Below, one piece after another: positions 11,336-24,550 of a stretch of 64,000 nucleotides of DNA. A program made the position numbers and the translations under genes. The notes under the pieces were generated by a model, which saw only the letters and a list, made by a program, of their open reading frames with translations, was not told the origin of the DNA and made no database searches. The DNA comes from Caprella mutica (Eukaryota; Arthropoda; Malacostraca; Amphipoda; Caprellidae): contig CANNZV010000438.1 of assembly GCA_947561585.1 (NCBI GenBank), positions 186,001-250,000 of the forward strand, given 5' to 3'. Each line of letters starts with the position of its first letter. Within the stretch, counting starts at the first letter, position 1.

Positions 11336-11445
11336 TACAGTAAAACTGCTGAGTTATGAAGCACTCGAGTAATGGAGGACCTGAGTTATGAAATGCACCT
11401 CAGTTATGAAGAAAACAATACTTCATAACTCAGGAGTTTCACTAC
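11336..11445. mobile_element. small foldback element
   Basis: The left arm GTAAAACTGCTGAGTTATGA is mirrored by CTTCATAACTCAGGAGTTTC at the right end. TGAGTTATGAA or its complement occurs four times inside about 110 bp. This is consistent with a tiny non-autonomous foldback or MITE. The target-site duplication is unclear. Confidence 0.6.
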
Positions 11446-12331
11446 AATACGCTGCAAGATATTGATACACATGTTATATTACATAGAATAACCTCTATTA
11501 ATGATACTGAAGTTAAAACAGTCCTAAACAAGAATAAAGATTGGTGTTAAGCAATTATCAATTACGATACCTAGATGATTTTAGTTACTTTTTAGAAATA
11601 ATAGCCTTTCAAAAATCAAATCATACTAAATCAATATACATATGTACTGCATATTTTTATTCGAAATTGTATAAGAAAATCATTATGATTTACCCATTCA
11701 AAATAAAGATGCAGTAAATTCAAATAGTTAAAAAGTATTATGTTGATAATATTAATAAAGATAGAAAGGGATACTGATGAACCAGTTCCCTGCATTATAG
11801 TAACGAAATTACAGGTTAGAGAATCCATGAAATTGGATATTAATTTGATTATATGCTCAGGATAATTGAATAGAAATCATTTCAATTCCATTTCAAAATA
11901 TATTGATCATTATGTATGCTACAAAACTGCAATTCATTGTAATAGATTTATTGTGAAGCCAAACTTTATCAGACAAATTTTAATTTAAATGTTGTTTACA
12001 ATATAATTTATCAGTATTACGTAATCAGGCAGTTTCACAGTATATAAAAAACACGAGAGGTATATCTCATTCTTTATAAATAGATGTACCCATTTCAGAA
12101 CAAATAAGGTAAAGATCCAACATTTTAAGAATTTAGCTCAGTCACTTCGAGTAAAGGAATAAGAAACTTAGACCCCTTCACTCACAAAAATGTAGGTTTA
12201 CTCAACCTCAAAAACTCTCAGATGTTGGAAAAAACTTTTCCCTTTAATTCCTATTGCTAATTTTCACTTGGTTTTTGCATATATACAGTAAATATCGCAT
12301 ACCTTGCCCATTTTTAATGTGTTGAACTTTA
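11446..12331. other. no gene seen
   Basis: AT-rich sequence. A 65-codon minus-strand frame at 11631-11828 has low-complexity Ile/Asn-rich content and is not supported. Confidence 0.4.
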
Positions 12332-12514
12332 TCAACATCCCCCATGTTTATCTTCCTCATCTCCAGGAGTGGATGACTTGATGCTTTCTGTGCTAGTGTC
12401 GGCAGGAATATCTCTAGACTGACACTCTAGAGTTGACATAGCAACCATAACAGATGTAGCAATCTTACCTCCAATTCGAGACAACCAATCAAAATTAGCC
12501 TCAGTCTGGGCATC
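12332..12514 (-). CDS. unrecognised 60-codon open frame, possible 3'-terminal exon
   Basis: After a TGA, the minus strand is open for 60 codons to a TGA stop. The frame starts near DAQTEANFDWLSRIGG, passes through SVMVAMSTLECQSRDIP and ends in a hydrophilic acidic tail GDEEDKHGGC. Composition is balanced and unlike the AT-driven Lys/Asn/Ile/Phe frames nearby. A possible acceptor (GCCCAG) sits two codons inside the frame. There is no start codon until an internal Met, so if real it would be a terminal exon or a pseudogene fragment. I do not recognise the protein. Confidence 0.2.
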   Translation of the reverse strand, partial: DAQTEANFDWLSRIGGKIATSVMVAMSTLECQSRDIPADTSTESIKSSTPGDEEDKHGGC

Positions 12515-12562
12515 TCATTGACAGCCAATTGGAGAACAGATTGCAAAACGATCAGCCAATCA
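12484..12562. promoter_or_regulatory. cluster of three CCAAT boxes
   Basis: AACCAATCAA, GCCAATTGG and AGCCAATCACG lie within about 80 bp. CCAAT with these flanks is the NF-Y core. The cluster overlaps the upstream end of the minus-strand open frame at 12332-12514, so it might be promoter sequence or chance. Confidence 0.25.
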
Positions 12563-13156
12563 CGAGGTCTCTATTTGACAAGGTGTGTAATTTGGTATTT
12601 TAATATTCGATCGGATGTGACATTTGAGTCCTGTTTAATTATTTCAAGAACTGCACTTCGGGATTTTTTATTATAATATTTCTAGTGAATTATTGGTCGT
12701 GAACCTTAATAGAAATCTTATGTAATGTGTTAATTGTTAAATCAGTGTTAATTCCATTAAAAAGAAAATAAGTAAATTCAGAAGTAAAATTTTTGCTTGA
12801 ATTACTTTTGTAATTTTTATATCGGATATCATTTTACAATCTTTTGTACTGTTTTGAGAATAAAAACAACTAATGATTTATATTATTATACGTTTTTCTT
12901 TCTGTAACCTCCTTTCAAAAATATATGAAATATCATTGTATAATAATATTTATTATTGTACAGAATAATTCCTACCCAATTCACTGAGATATGATGACAA
13001 TATTATTAATATATCTTTCCAATGTCACATCAAACCTTGCCATTGAATTATTCGGACTTATGATATTTTGTTGTTGGTTAAAAGGTCATGAAATGTCAGT
13101 TTGATTATTTCATTGGGTGATAGAAATAGCGCCTTGAAATGCGTAGTAAGGGGTGG
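12563..13156. other. no gene seen
   Basis: AT-rich sequence with no supported feature. Confidence 0.4.
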
Positions 13157-13592
13157 AAAGGGTAATACCGTTAGTAAGGGTAATACCGTTACGAAGGGTA
13201 ATACCGTTACGAAGGGTAATACCGTTACGAAGGGTAATACCGTTAGGATAGTAACGGTATTACCGTTAGTAAGGGTACTTCCGTTACTAAGGGTGTTACC
13301 GTTACTAAGGGTATTACCGTTAGTAAGAGTAATACCGTTAGTAAGGGTATTACCGTTACTAACAGTAATACCTTTAGTAAGTATAATACCTTTAGTAAGG
13401 GTATTACCGTTACCAAGGGTAATACCGTTAGTAAGGTATTACAGTTACCAAGGGTAATACCGTTAGTAAGGGTATTACCGTTACTAACAGTAATACCTTT
13501 AGTAAGTATAATACCTTTATTAAGGGTATTAGCGTTACCAAGGGTAATACCGTTACCAATGGTAATACAATAAATAAGGGTATTATTTATAA
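13157..13592. repeat. 18-bp minisatellite with near-palindromic core
   Basis: About 24 copies of an 18-bp unit (AAGGGTAATACCGTTACG and variants). The core switches between GGTAATACC and GGTATTACC, which are reverse complements, and AACGGTATTACCGTT near 13250 is a palindrome. The 118-codon frame across it is a repeat artefact. Confidence 0.9.
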
Positions 13593-16500
13593 CAAATTGT
13601 AATTTTTTCTATTAATGAGTTAAGCTCATTTCAACATACCCTATTTATTTTCAATTTCATTGTGAAAAATAACAGATTTTATTTTCAATATTTAATATCT
13701 AATATAATAGGTTAAACAATCTTTAGAATAATATAAGATAATCTGAGTATCTATTTATACTACAATGAAGATTTTTTTTTTAATATAGTAACATAATAAG
13801 TCTATTTTCTGACCTTTTCAAAATATTATCAAAAATTTAATACATTCTATTATATTTGGCAGAACCATAAATAGAGTAATGACAATTGTTTTTCATATTT
13901 ATATTAGTATCTCTGTTCAATATTTTAAAGCAGTCCTCCATCTAATTCATTTTCTATGGAATATCCACAGAAAACCACGACTTGCCATCAAAGAAAACTT
14001 TTCAGCGCAGGCTTAACCATTTCTCACATTGGCAATAAAATAAATATATAATTACAAATTAGAAAGAAAATTTGAAATTCGGTTGTTGTATATTAATAGT
14101 AAGAACAATAATAAGAACGTATTTGAAGATGTATACACGAAACAATTTTTTTTCGAAACTATGATTTTGCAATATTACTTCGATTTAACACATATGAATT
14201 CGATAAGCAAATCTCATATAAATTTATAATTCTCGTTTTGGTTAAAAACTGTATTTTCTCAATGGATGTATCATGAGCAATTCAGAAAAAATTGACCATA
14301 AACTATCTGAATAATAATTATATAGCACAGACATTTTCTTCAAAAAAATTCTGATTAGATCATGAGATGAGGAAGCTCATTTTTCATCTAGAGATTATAC
14401 TGAAGACAAGAATATGCTGAAGCGACTTTAGCTCTCATCGCAGAGTGACATGCGGGTGATATTAGTCTGCTCACCACTACAAATTAGTTGTGGCTTTTCA
14501 TCAGAAGACAAAATGCGAGACAAGAAAGTTCTGGATGTGAGGAGACAGCTATTGGTTAGTTTCTTGTTAATCAGGTGATATATATAGAATGTTCGTCATG
14601 ATATCCGTGCACCCAAAGAAGAAACTTTCACTGAACAAAATCTTAGATTAATAATTTTGACGGTAGTCTGCAAAATATTTCTCTATGTCAAATACAATGG
14701 AAAATTGAGAGTTACAGAAGTAAAAATAAGGGATTTGTAGCCTATTATGCATCTAGCTTAAAATAACGAAACCATGCAACCAATATTTGGCAACCTATTT
14801 TTTTTTTTTTTTTATTCTTATTTTGTCATACTTAAGATATAAAGAAAGTCAAATTATTTTCATTGACGACCTTCATTTAATTATAAATAAATTTGTTTCT
14901 ATTAAACACAACTTTGTTTTCATATATTTTATAAAATACTCCGATAGTATTAAAAACGTTGAACGTATATTTTACTTACATCGTCGTGAGTAGAATAAAG
15001 TGCTCTTCTATTCCGTAAATGGAAGCATCCCCACGAAACTCGCTGTTGAAACAATTTGTCACTCGCCGTTTCATCAGATTTCAATTTTCAGAAAGTGACG
15101 TTCGTATTCCAGAAGCGCAGAAAAGTGATGATAGTGTGGCAATATCTCCTACCAAGTTTTTGGCAATGCTGTTATAGGTCTGCATTAACTTTTCGGCACC
15201 ATGATCAGAATCCTGGCAGCCTTGGCCCCTTGTTTCGACAGGTCTGGTTTGAAGGCCAGAGTTTTAATCTTTTGGTATTAAGGTTCTTTCGTGATGCCAT
15301 TGACTATTAAAACTTTTGCAGGGATTGGAAAAGAAGATATGAAGAATTTTCATCCAATATTGAAGAAGGTGGAACGAAAAAAGTTTACAATTAATATACG
15401 CAAATTAGTTTGAACTTATATAGGGTCTTATAAACAATGGAGTTAATATTATTTAAGTAAATCGTTAATAAAGTAGTTTTTAATTCCTCTGAATCTGTGA
15501 ACCTAAGGCCATTGTAATTTTTCAGCGTCTTCTTTTATTTTTATAATATAACAATCATTTATTTGTACAACAAATATATTCGTATAAATTTGGCCCATAG
15601 CATCCAATGCTGCCATTCATCTTCAAAATTATGGAAATTCATGCATGCGGGAGGCGAATAAGAACAGAGTTATCTACGGGAAGATTCCTCCATGTCCACC
15701 ATCCCAGTAGTATTTTATCTCAGTTTAAGAATGTTCATCTCTCGCTCATTTAATCAAGACAGAAGAGCTCTTATCACGAGAGCAATTAATTACGAGGGAG
15801 CTATTCAACCGTGCCGCAGATATGAGCGCTGGTGTCGTGCTCACTCACAATGGCGATTACCCTTTCCTGCCGCTAAAACAAATTGTAAAACACTCCCTGT
15901 ACAACATTGTGAGCTATTTGGCATAATTCATTAGTTCATACTGCACTCTAGCTATTCATATATAAATTTTATGAGTTAGGGTATCAATCGCCACACAGTT
16001 TAATAATACCAAAGGGTTATTTTGAAAAAAGGTAAATAATATTCCTTAGTTATATTCGAAAAAAGAACCTTTTATCACATAAACCATTTTCTCTTAAGTA
16101 ATATTGCATACTAAAGCTCCAATTCTTAATGAGTAAATGATTTATCTACCTCTTATGCCTATTACTCAAGAATATTAGGTAGGCTCTTTAGTTTTTAGTT
16201 TAATGTCCTGCAATTGAAGTTCAACAGCTAAAAGTGAATATAATCTTTGACACTATTTAAAAATAATCATCTGGGTCTATAAAACTATTCGCCAATTTGA
16301 TATGAAATACAAGAGTCGAAATGAAGTACAGTTTGTGTGAAGTACACATCATGAAGTTATATTCGCCATATTTGAGATATATAGAGAATAAGGTTAACAT
16401 CATCAATAAACCCAATTTTAACAAGGAAAGGCTCTTTTTTTCGAAAAAAAAGTTTTGTTGTTTTCGACCAAACTACTTCACTTGTTTCCGAAGGAAGAAG

Positions 16501-18788
16501 AGTTTCCATACAGCAAAAGGTTATGCTACTATTCAGTTCTATTGTCCCTTTCTATGAGAACATAGCAGGGGCATCAAAAAGCTGCATCAGCAGTTTTAAG
16601 GTCTACGCCCAAGCTTCTCCTATGAATAAGATATATTAGAAACCTTGGTAACAATAATGAAATGTCGGATTCACAGGGAACATATCAATTTGGAATTAAA
16701 TTCATATGTTAGGCTGATGATCGGGTTGGTAGAAAAGTATTTCAACGTAAGGAATATGAGTTTCCAATAAATTACGGGATATAAATTCAATCTAATTTTT
16801 TTATCCACGTAATTCCAAGGAAGACTTGATAGAGGAGGGGGGGGGGGTGGTTGAAATGGCCTCATTTGTCACAATGTTGGTGTTAGTTGGATGGTTTTAA
16901 CCTCTTTTCTTTGACATTTTAGATCATTTGTTTGAAACTTTTGTTAGTTTGTTTTGAATTTTCATTAATTTCTGTGGAATATAAGTTCATTTATTCTTTT
17001 GATATCAATTCTTTATTTCTCTTCTATCGATTAATGCTTAGAAATGTTTTTGTAATTTACTAAGAGGGAGCTTCAATTGTTTACTATTATTCATTTCTAT
17101 ATCTAAAAAATTTCATATAAACAATGCAAAATATACACAGATTCATAAAAAAATAATATTCATCAGTTATACAATTTTTTGATCAAACTGGAACTCGCCA
17201 TATAATTTCAATGAATTATAAATAAATTAACTATATAAAAATAGCTTTCTTTTCAAAGCTAGAATAAATAATTCATACAGAAGAAGTAGTACAGTGCATT
17301 AACATATACCATCCACTAAAAACACCTTTTCCTTTCCTTAAATATATATATATCGAGACCCCATTCATACGTAGGTAGAATAATCTATTCCGTACCAACA
17401 TAGATTGCAAAGAATAACCTAATATAGCTCTTATATCCCAGGCTATAAAGGCGATTATTGCATGCCCTCGATGAGCATGTTAGGACCGAATTAGATCCTT
17501 TTTCCCTTCTCTCTTTGGCATTAAAGTAGAGATCCAGATTTGAATTTATGGCAGGGAAGTCGGATCTGTAATTATTTCTTCATCCTCAGAAGTTTTTATT
17601 AATAGACATTTATTTTGTGGATCAAATTGATAAAAAAAGTTAAAATCTCAACCGAATTTCCCGTGAAAAATTTTTATTTTCAAAAAACTTAACCTAATGA
17701 ACTTATCTATGACCTCAATTTTTTGGTTTAAAGTTGAATTCGCTGAGGTACAAGAATCTATTGAAAGCATCACCAATCACGTGTTCAGTTTTATAGAAAT
17801 AGAATAAAATTTGAAAATCGTTCTTATCAGTAAGTCGAATATTCATTTTAACACTTTATCATTCTTATGATCATGTATAGTTATTTAAAATAAGCATGAA
17901 ACCAGGTTTTTTTAACGAAAAAGGTTAAGACTTGATTGATGAGAAAAAGGGTAAAAATATTGAGTATTGAAAACCATGAACACTCTACTTCGATTGTCTT
18001 CATTCCAAATTATTTTACGTTTTATGCTAATTCAAATTAGTTTTTGGTGGAATACCTACTTAGTTCTGTTGTAGATACACTTCTTTGGAGTATATCTTTA
18101 TTCGGCATGAAGAGTAGTCATGAAAAAATCGGAACACAGTAATCAACTTAATTTGGATTGTAGAATGATTTCCAATTTATCACTAATTTTGAGCATTAAC
18201 CAATATTCACTTCATTTAGAGTTTAGACTGTTCATTCTCAATGTTACAATTTCATCAAATCAAGAAAATTATGCAGAAAATATAAAATCCAACTTCATAG
18301 TAAAATTTTTATCTCCAATATTGACCAAGTGAACCAAATCGAGAAGCTTTTATGTAGCCTCTTGAAATTATATTTTATCATAAACTATTTCACATTAATT
18401 TGGATGAATCATACCAGTTAAAAGCCTAATGAAGAGTTAATTCAGGGATGAAATTTAAATTAACGTATCAAAAAATATATCAGCGTACTGCAATGGCACA
18501 TAGTTCCACTACAATAGTGCTAATCTATAGATTCCTATTCAGTCATTTGGAATAGCCAATGTTCGGGAACTTCCATTCCGATTCTTTATAGCGATGCCCT
18601 GCTCTGGAATTCATTCTCGTAACATTTCATTTAGTCCGTAAAGGTTCAGCTTTAACTGAGCCCCCCATACCACTGACAACAAGCTGAAGGACGCGTCATT
18701 GTTAGCTTCGCTGTTAGTGAATTGTTGGGAGGAGAAAGCTAGTGCGCAAAACATTCTCATTTCAAATATTGCTGTAGAGCAAATATTG
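13593..18788. other. no gene seen; homopolymer runs
   Basis: Mostly AT-rich. There is a long poly-T run near 14799-14813 and a poly-G run of about 11 bases near 16838-16848. GC-richer patches at about 15640-15900, 17400-17560 and 18600-18760 have no recognised coding potential. Frames at 15056-15310 and 15692-15934 are open but show no family motifs. Confidence 0.4.
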
Positions 18789-19083
18789 TGTAGATTGTTA
18801 ATGTGCTCTGAATGGTTTGAGATTCTTTTGTAGATTGTTAATGTGCTCTGAATGGTTTAGGATTCTTTGGTAGATTGTTAATGCGGTCTGAATGGTTTGG
18901 GATTTTTTGGTAGATTGTTAATGCGGTCTGAATGGGTTGGGATTCTTGGTAGATTGTTAATGTGCTCTGAATGGCTTGAGATTCTTGGTAGATTGTTAAT
19001 GTCCTCTGACTAGTTTGGGATTCTTTGGTAGATTGTTAATGTGCTCTGACTAGTTTCGGATTCTTTGGTAGATTGTTAAATTG
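18789..19083. repeat. 40-bp minisatellite
   Basis: About 7.3 copies of a 40-bp unit starting TGTAGATTGTTAATGTGCTC and ending GGGATTCTTT, with unit starts near 18790, 18830, 18870, 18910, 18949, 18988 and 19028. Copies differ by a few substitutions and single-base deletions. Confidence 0.92.
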
Positions 19084-22000
19084 TAAATAGGAGAAAAATC
19101 AGCAGAGAGATTTTAAGTAACACAAAATATTAGAATATAAACTTAACTGAAATAATAATTAACGTCAATAACTTCCATTATTTTTTAATTGTGATGTTGA
19201 ATGCTTTCACCTTTTATTTAGTCACTTATTGGATTAATTAAAGTATCGAGTGAACAAATTATTACAAATAAAAACTATTTGGTGTAGAAGCATTGTACAA
19301 AATCAAGAAAATATCATGGAATATTTCATACAATTTGATAATTTCCAACTAATATTCGTTTTAATTTTTTCAGTGTTTTTTTTTGAGCACAACGTCTTTA
19401 AAAAGAAGAAATAGAAAAGTCACATCTTTTATAATTTTCATCGCCAAAAATGTCGTTGCCCAAATTTTTCTGCTTCAAATGTGGACTCGAATCAAAAGAA
19501 CTAATTTAACGAGCTATTTTCCTCACCAAAACTCTGATAAAAATCTGCTCCTTCCTTAATATATATTTTCAATTGTCGATTGAAAACTGCTGATGTCAGC
19601 GAAATCGTCCTTTACAACATTTTATTCTCTTTCAGAATCTGTTAACAAGGTATCGGTGTTCAATCTCTTTGTGGTGTATTATCTATTGACTCTGGTGTTG
19701 GCATCCTTTAGAGAAAGATAATTATAGCCTTGATGTTCTTATTCTGAGTGCTATTTTATCGAGATCCAACTATTTATTGAAAATCTTTCAACTCCCAAAT
19801 GATTTAACGTCATCATGATTCTCAGATATCAAAGAAGGCAGTTTGTGGAAAGTGAATTAGGCGTATAAAATGGCCCTTTCTCTTCATTTCTTCCTGGTGT
19901 CTGATCATCCCAAACTCTTGCTACAAATACATTCGCTATCGCCTCAGGCCCTTATCTTCTTCCAAGTATCCATCATTACAAAGTTTTATGACTTGTTCGT
20001 GGTCGTTTGAAGACCATTTCCCGTAGGTATTATTTACATTCTTGCTAGAAGAATGGGGACAAAAAATATTAGATTGTCTATGAACTAGATTTATTTTTCA
20101 AATGATTGTAAATATTCTGATGAAAATCAATATAAAACGTTTGTTTAAACATTTAATACACATTTGTATGATTTAAATCTATAAACGCAAGTACAAGACT
20201 GTTTTCTTGTTATTCCATTGTGAATATTTTCGTTTTAAATTACATTTCGAATTCGTAACAATAATCTCTGAAAAACTCCAGTTTACATATTTTGTAGTTT
20301 TTTGCTTGCAGTCTCTGCTACATAAATGCACACTTTTCTCTTCCAATTTTTTCCTTTGAGCATACTTTTTCTCTTCAATTTATTCTCAAAGACATGCATT
20401 CCTGCAAACAATATTCCTCGGTAAAAACATCATAAAAATGCTCACCATCTGGATTTTCTCAAAGAAAACAGGCAGTAAAAAAATAGTTACTGCTTCTTAG
20501 CGCTGGTAGTAGGAATATCTTCCGATAGATGTCCTAATGGTTGCTCATTCTCTTCAAGTTTGAAGTTATGTGGTTTCATTTTTTTATCCACAGGTATACT
20601 TCAATGGCCATTTATCAGAGGTGTCTGGTACTGATAGCCCGAGCCTCTCGAATAATGTCTACATCAGTCTGTACGGTGTTAGCTGACCCTTTTTGAACCA
20701 AAGAGGCTGTAAAGACATGAAATATTTTATACTGGCTGCTGTAACAGATTCAATGAGGTAAGTCTTGCAGATAAAAATTGTGCTATCGAATATAAATTAT
20801 TATTATCAGAAGTTAGTAAATGATCAATCAATTTGTAAACATTTATTGTGGGTGAACAGTGATAATTCTGTTCAAATGTCTATTTATTAAATCAATGACT
20901 ATTATTAGAGAGTAGGAATACTGACAGGGCATCTAATGCAAAATGTTTATTATAGACTGTGTACTTCTCTAGGTTTCCATATTCGAAACGAAATATTCAC
21001 ATTTCTTGTCGTTGCATAAAACACTTCATTTATTTCCAACTTTGCAGCCACTCCTTTCACTGATTTTTCTTCCTCTCGATCTATTTTCTAACCCAGAGTT
21101 TCCTTTTTTTCAGGGTGCCCTCATAAAGTGTGTGAAGCATCCTCTGGCTCTGGGAGAGTGTCGCTTTGTTGTCCTTAGAAGGTGGAGGACTGTACGAGGT
21201 GATAAATGACATTGCACAGAACTCGTATTTCACACACAAAAACTGAAAACTCGAGGTAACGGCGCTACAAAGTTAAACTACACCAATTTGAGCATTGGCG
21301 GAAGAATGGATGTAGGGGAGTATATTATTTATGAGAAAATGGATATCGCTCGCAAAGCCTTACTAAAATATATATATGTATCAAATCTTGAAATTGCCAA
21401 TGGAAATTCTAAATGTTTCTTCGAATACTATTGTTGAATTTCCTCTCTTTAAACACAGTGTAGGTCTGAGTTTCAGTCAACAGAAGAGCTGAACAAATAT
21501 TTCTTCGAAATGCCAAGGAGACGGATGGAGTTGATTAATTTACTGGCAACTGAGGTCCGGAGTGCTAGTCTTGTGTTATTCAAGGGATTAACATGGTGTG
21601 TTGTATAGCTCCTTGGCCTGGCGTTATTGAAGCTAATAAAACTAGAATATTGTGTAGTTTCTTGTCTTCTGTTTTAAAAGGGATTATGGCAAGGGTGTTA
21701 TAAAGTTTCTTAATTTGATCCCTTGAGGTTATTGACTGATGAGGTTTTCTATTTAACTTTTAGTGAATATAACTTGTGCAACTTATATATTTTTAGTTTA
21801 TTGATAAATTTGCAAGTAAGAATGATGATAAAAATATCCAGGTTACTTAAGAAAAGTTAACACTTTCCATTTTGGTAATTTGAAATACTTTTGCAGAACA
21901 ACAGAAATAGAATTTCAGTTACAAGACGTTTCGTCTTACAGTTCAGTTGTTTGCCAACACATTTTTACTAGACTGTCTTGTTGAGTAATGACTCTAATAA

Positions 22001-24098
22001 ATTAGTAAGCTCTTGACTTGGTGTTGACGTACAATTTTTTTACTGGAGTGGGAACTTTCCTTTCTTCAGCGGGTTGAGTGATATCTTTTTCTGCGAATGG
22101 AAAAATGCATTTTCATCTGCAAACCATAGTTCCATCAACAATCTATGGAGATTGTTCTTGGTTCTATACCCTTTTACATCTATTACTAAATTGTTCTAAA
22201 TATTTCTAAGCAACTTTAGCTAAGGCTTTCATAATTTTTTTGGAAGAACACGTTTAGAAATGGGGTTTAGAATTCAACTAATTCTTTTCTAAAGTAGTTT
22301 CGGAAACTTCTATTTCATGACAACGATTCAATCTGCTCTTTCATATTCAAAAATATCAGACTAGCAGTTAGAAAAAAAAAATTATTCTACAGATTTAGAA
22401 TTGTAATTATACAAAATATGAATTAAAAAGCCAACCTATTCGAGAGCATATTATTCTAACACTCACCACCGTCTTCTTTTAGCTCACCTTCACTTTATAT
22501 GATATTATTTTTGAGCGCAAGACGGCTCTCATATTTATCCTGCAGTCAGAATTCACACTCGAATAAAAAGCGGATTTTCTCAGAGTCTTGGAAGGAAAAA
22601 GCGAACCATTTATGTCAAATATATTCCTTGATTCTTTGGGAATGATTTACGTTGTGTTCCTGTTAGTAGGAATAAGAAAAAAATTTTGTTTGCAGATTAC
22701 CTTATACGAATGTTCATCCCTAGAATATTCTATGGTGATATTAGCGATTTGGAAGATTGTTATTCCAGTCGAAATCCTATTATTAATTCAATATTGAAGA
22801 GTTGAGTTGTAATAAGTTATCCACATAGTGGATAATCCATCTAATTCCGGAAATTCATAATATATAAAATTATTTCAACCAAATGCATGAATAAAAACTG
22901 TTGGAATACGCATATATGTAACAAGTTATATAAATATATATGTTGTTATTCAAAATGTGATGCAAATTCCATTGCATCTTTAACCGTTCAAAATGTTGGT
23001 ACAAATTAACAAATAGTGATCATCGAAATTAAATCAATTCAATCGCTTTCGCAGTGTACATCCGATCAAATAATTATTATATTTCTATGCTGCAAATTAA
23101 AATAGAAATCACATATTGAACGAGAGAAGACATACCCCAGATATCCAAAACAAAATAAAAAGTGTCCCTAAAAATACTTACCAACTTTAGTAGTCACAAG
23201 CAAGATGGAAGAAATGACGATAGTAATTAATATTACGAAAGGATTCGCAGTGATTTGGGGATAGGAATTATGAGACGCTGATGGGAAAATCAAGATTGAG
23301 TGTGAAAAAGGAAATGTGTTTACGCTCTGTGTGTGTGCCGTTAAATAATTCTATTTGAGCGTTTTCATTCTCAAAAATATTCAATCAATCTGAATCTATC
23401 ATTATCATTAAAACAATTATTACAACCCGAGTGAACTGATCTCAATCTTGACTGTTTTCCCAGCGCCAAATTAGATGATCGCTTGGGAATGGATGAAAGA
23501 ACTCAGAGAGTAACCCACATAAGAGAAAACTTCTAAGCCATGATGCACTTTATGAATAAATATAGAAAAGGAAGATGCAGAAATAGGCATTTTTAGATTC
23601 GGTTTTTTGTTGAGTGTCACTATGGTTATTTTCAGTTTTGTGTATTATTTACTAGCTGCCCATCTAGAAATAAGAGAATAAATTTCTTTCTTAGAGTGGA
23701 AGTGATTTGAATTATCGTCTATAAATATTTATTCGACTAATAAGTTCCGGAAACGATAAATCAAGTTTCTGTTAGGATATTCGATTGTAAAAGAACGTGT
23801 TTTTCAAGTAATTTAAGTTCGAATCTTTTGGAGTAATTAGGAAAAGGGAACTACAACTTTCTTTTTGACTAAACAGCAAATAAAGTTTGGGAGATAACAC
23901 ACAGAAATGAAAGCGAGTGTAAGAACAGTTATGAGGTTTACACAGCATTATTATGTCAATATTAATATTTCAGTATATTCAATAGAAATGGGTCATGTAA
24001 TTCTCATGTTTCTTATAATTTAAATAAATCTAGAGAAAAATAAAAGAAGAGGAATCTAAAAAGCGTTATTTAATCCAGCCAAACAATCAAACAATTCA
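19084..24098. other. no gene seen
   Basis: AT-rich. A plus-strand frame near 21460-21600 (including QSTEELNKYFFEMPRRRMEL after a TTTCAG) is open for about 50 codons, but I do not recognise it. Nothing else stands out. Confidence 0.4.
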
Positions 24099-24171
24099 GA
24101 GAGGGAAGCTTTTGGTGGGGCCAGCTAAGATTATAATTTATCTTCTATGGTCCCACCATAACTTTCTCTTT
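24099..24171 (+). ncRNA. candidate microRNA-like hairpin
   Basis: A 73-nt plus-strand hairpin has arms of about 33 nt and an 8-nt loop (TATAATTT, 24132-24139). The upper stem pairs AAGAT with ATCTT. After a 3-nt mismatch, TGGTGGGGCCA pairs with TGGTCCCACCA (one G-U). A lower stem of about 17 nt pairs largely through G-U. The size and bulge pattern fit an animal pre-miRNA, but I do not recognise a known mature sequence. It could equally be a small inverted repeat. Confidence 0.25.
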
Positions 24172-24550
24172 TATAATAACCATCAAAGGATAATGCATTG
24201 CATGGGATTTTAAAAAAGCATTCCTGGTAAGCTATACGTGCTGATATTTCAATTTAAGTTGATTATCTGTTGATGAGAGCAATATTCATTCATTAGATTG
24301 ATGTTTCTATATCTCCGTCTGGAAGAAATATATTATTGTCACATTGACTGAATTCATATTTAGTGGAAGCTTACATGCAGAAACAAAAAGATATAGGTGC
24401 TAATGTATAAAAGGAAACAATAGAAATCTATATAAGATACAAAATGCAAGTTATTCTACTGAGCCCAACACTGTAATTCCAAAGGAAGCTGCTATCTACA
24501 AAGCAAAAATTTGAGTATTTTGTGCTAGAACTCTAAAGGGTGCTATAGGG
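24172..24550. other. no gene seen
   Basis: AT-rich spacer with no supported feature. Confidence 0.4.

Noticed and set aside
13101..13457. 118-residue protein rich in KGNTV and VLPL
   Set aside because: Translation of the 18-bp minisatellite.
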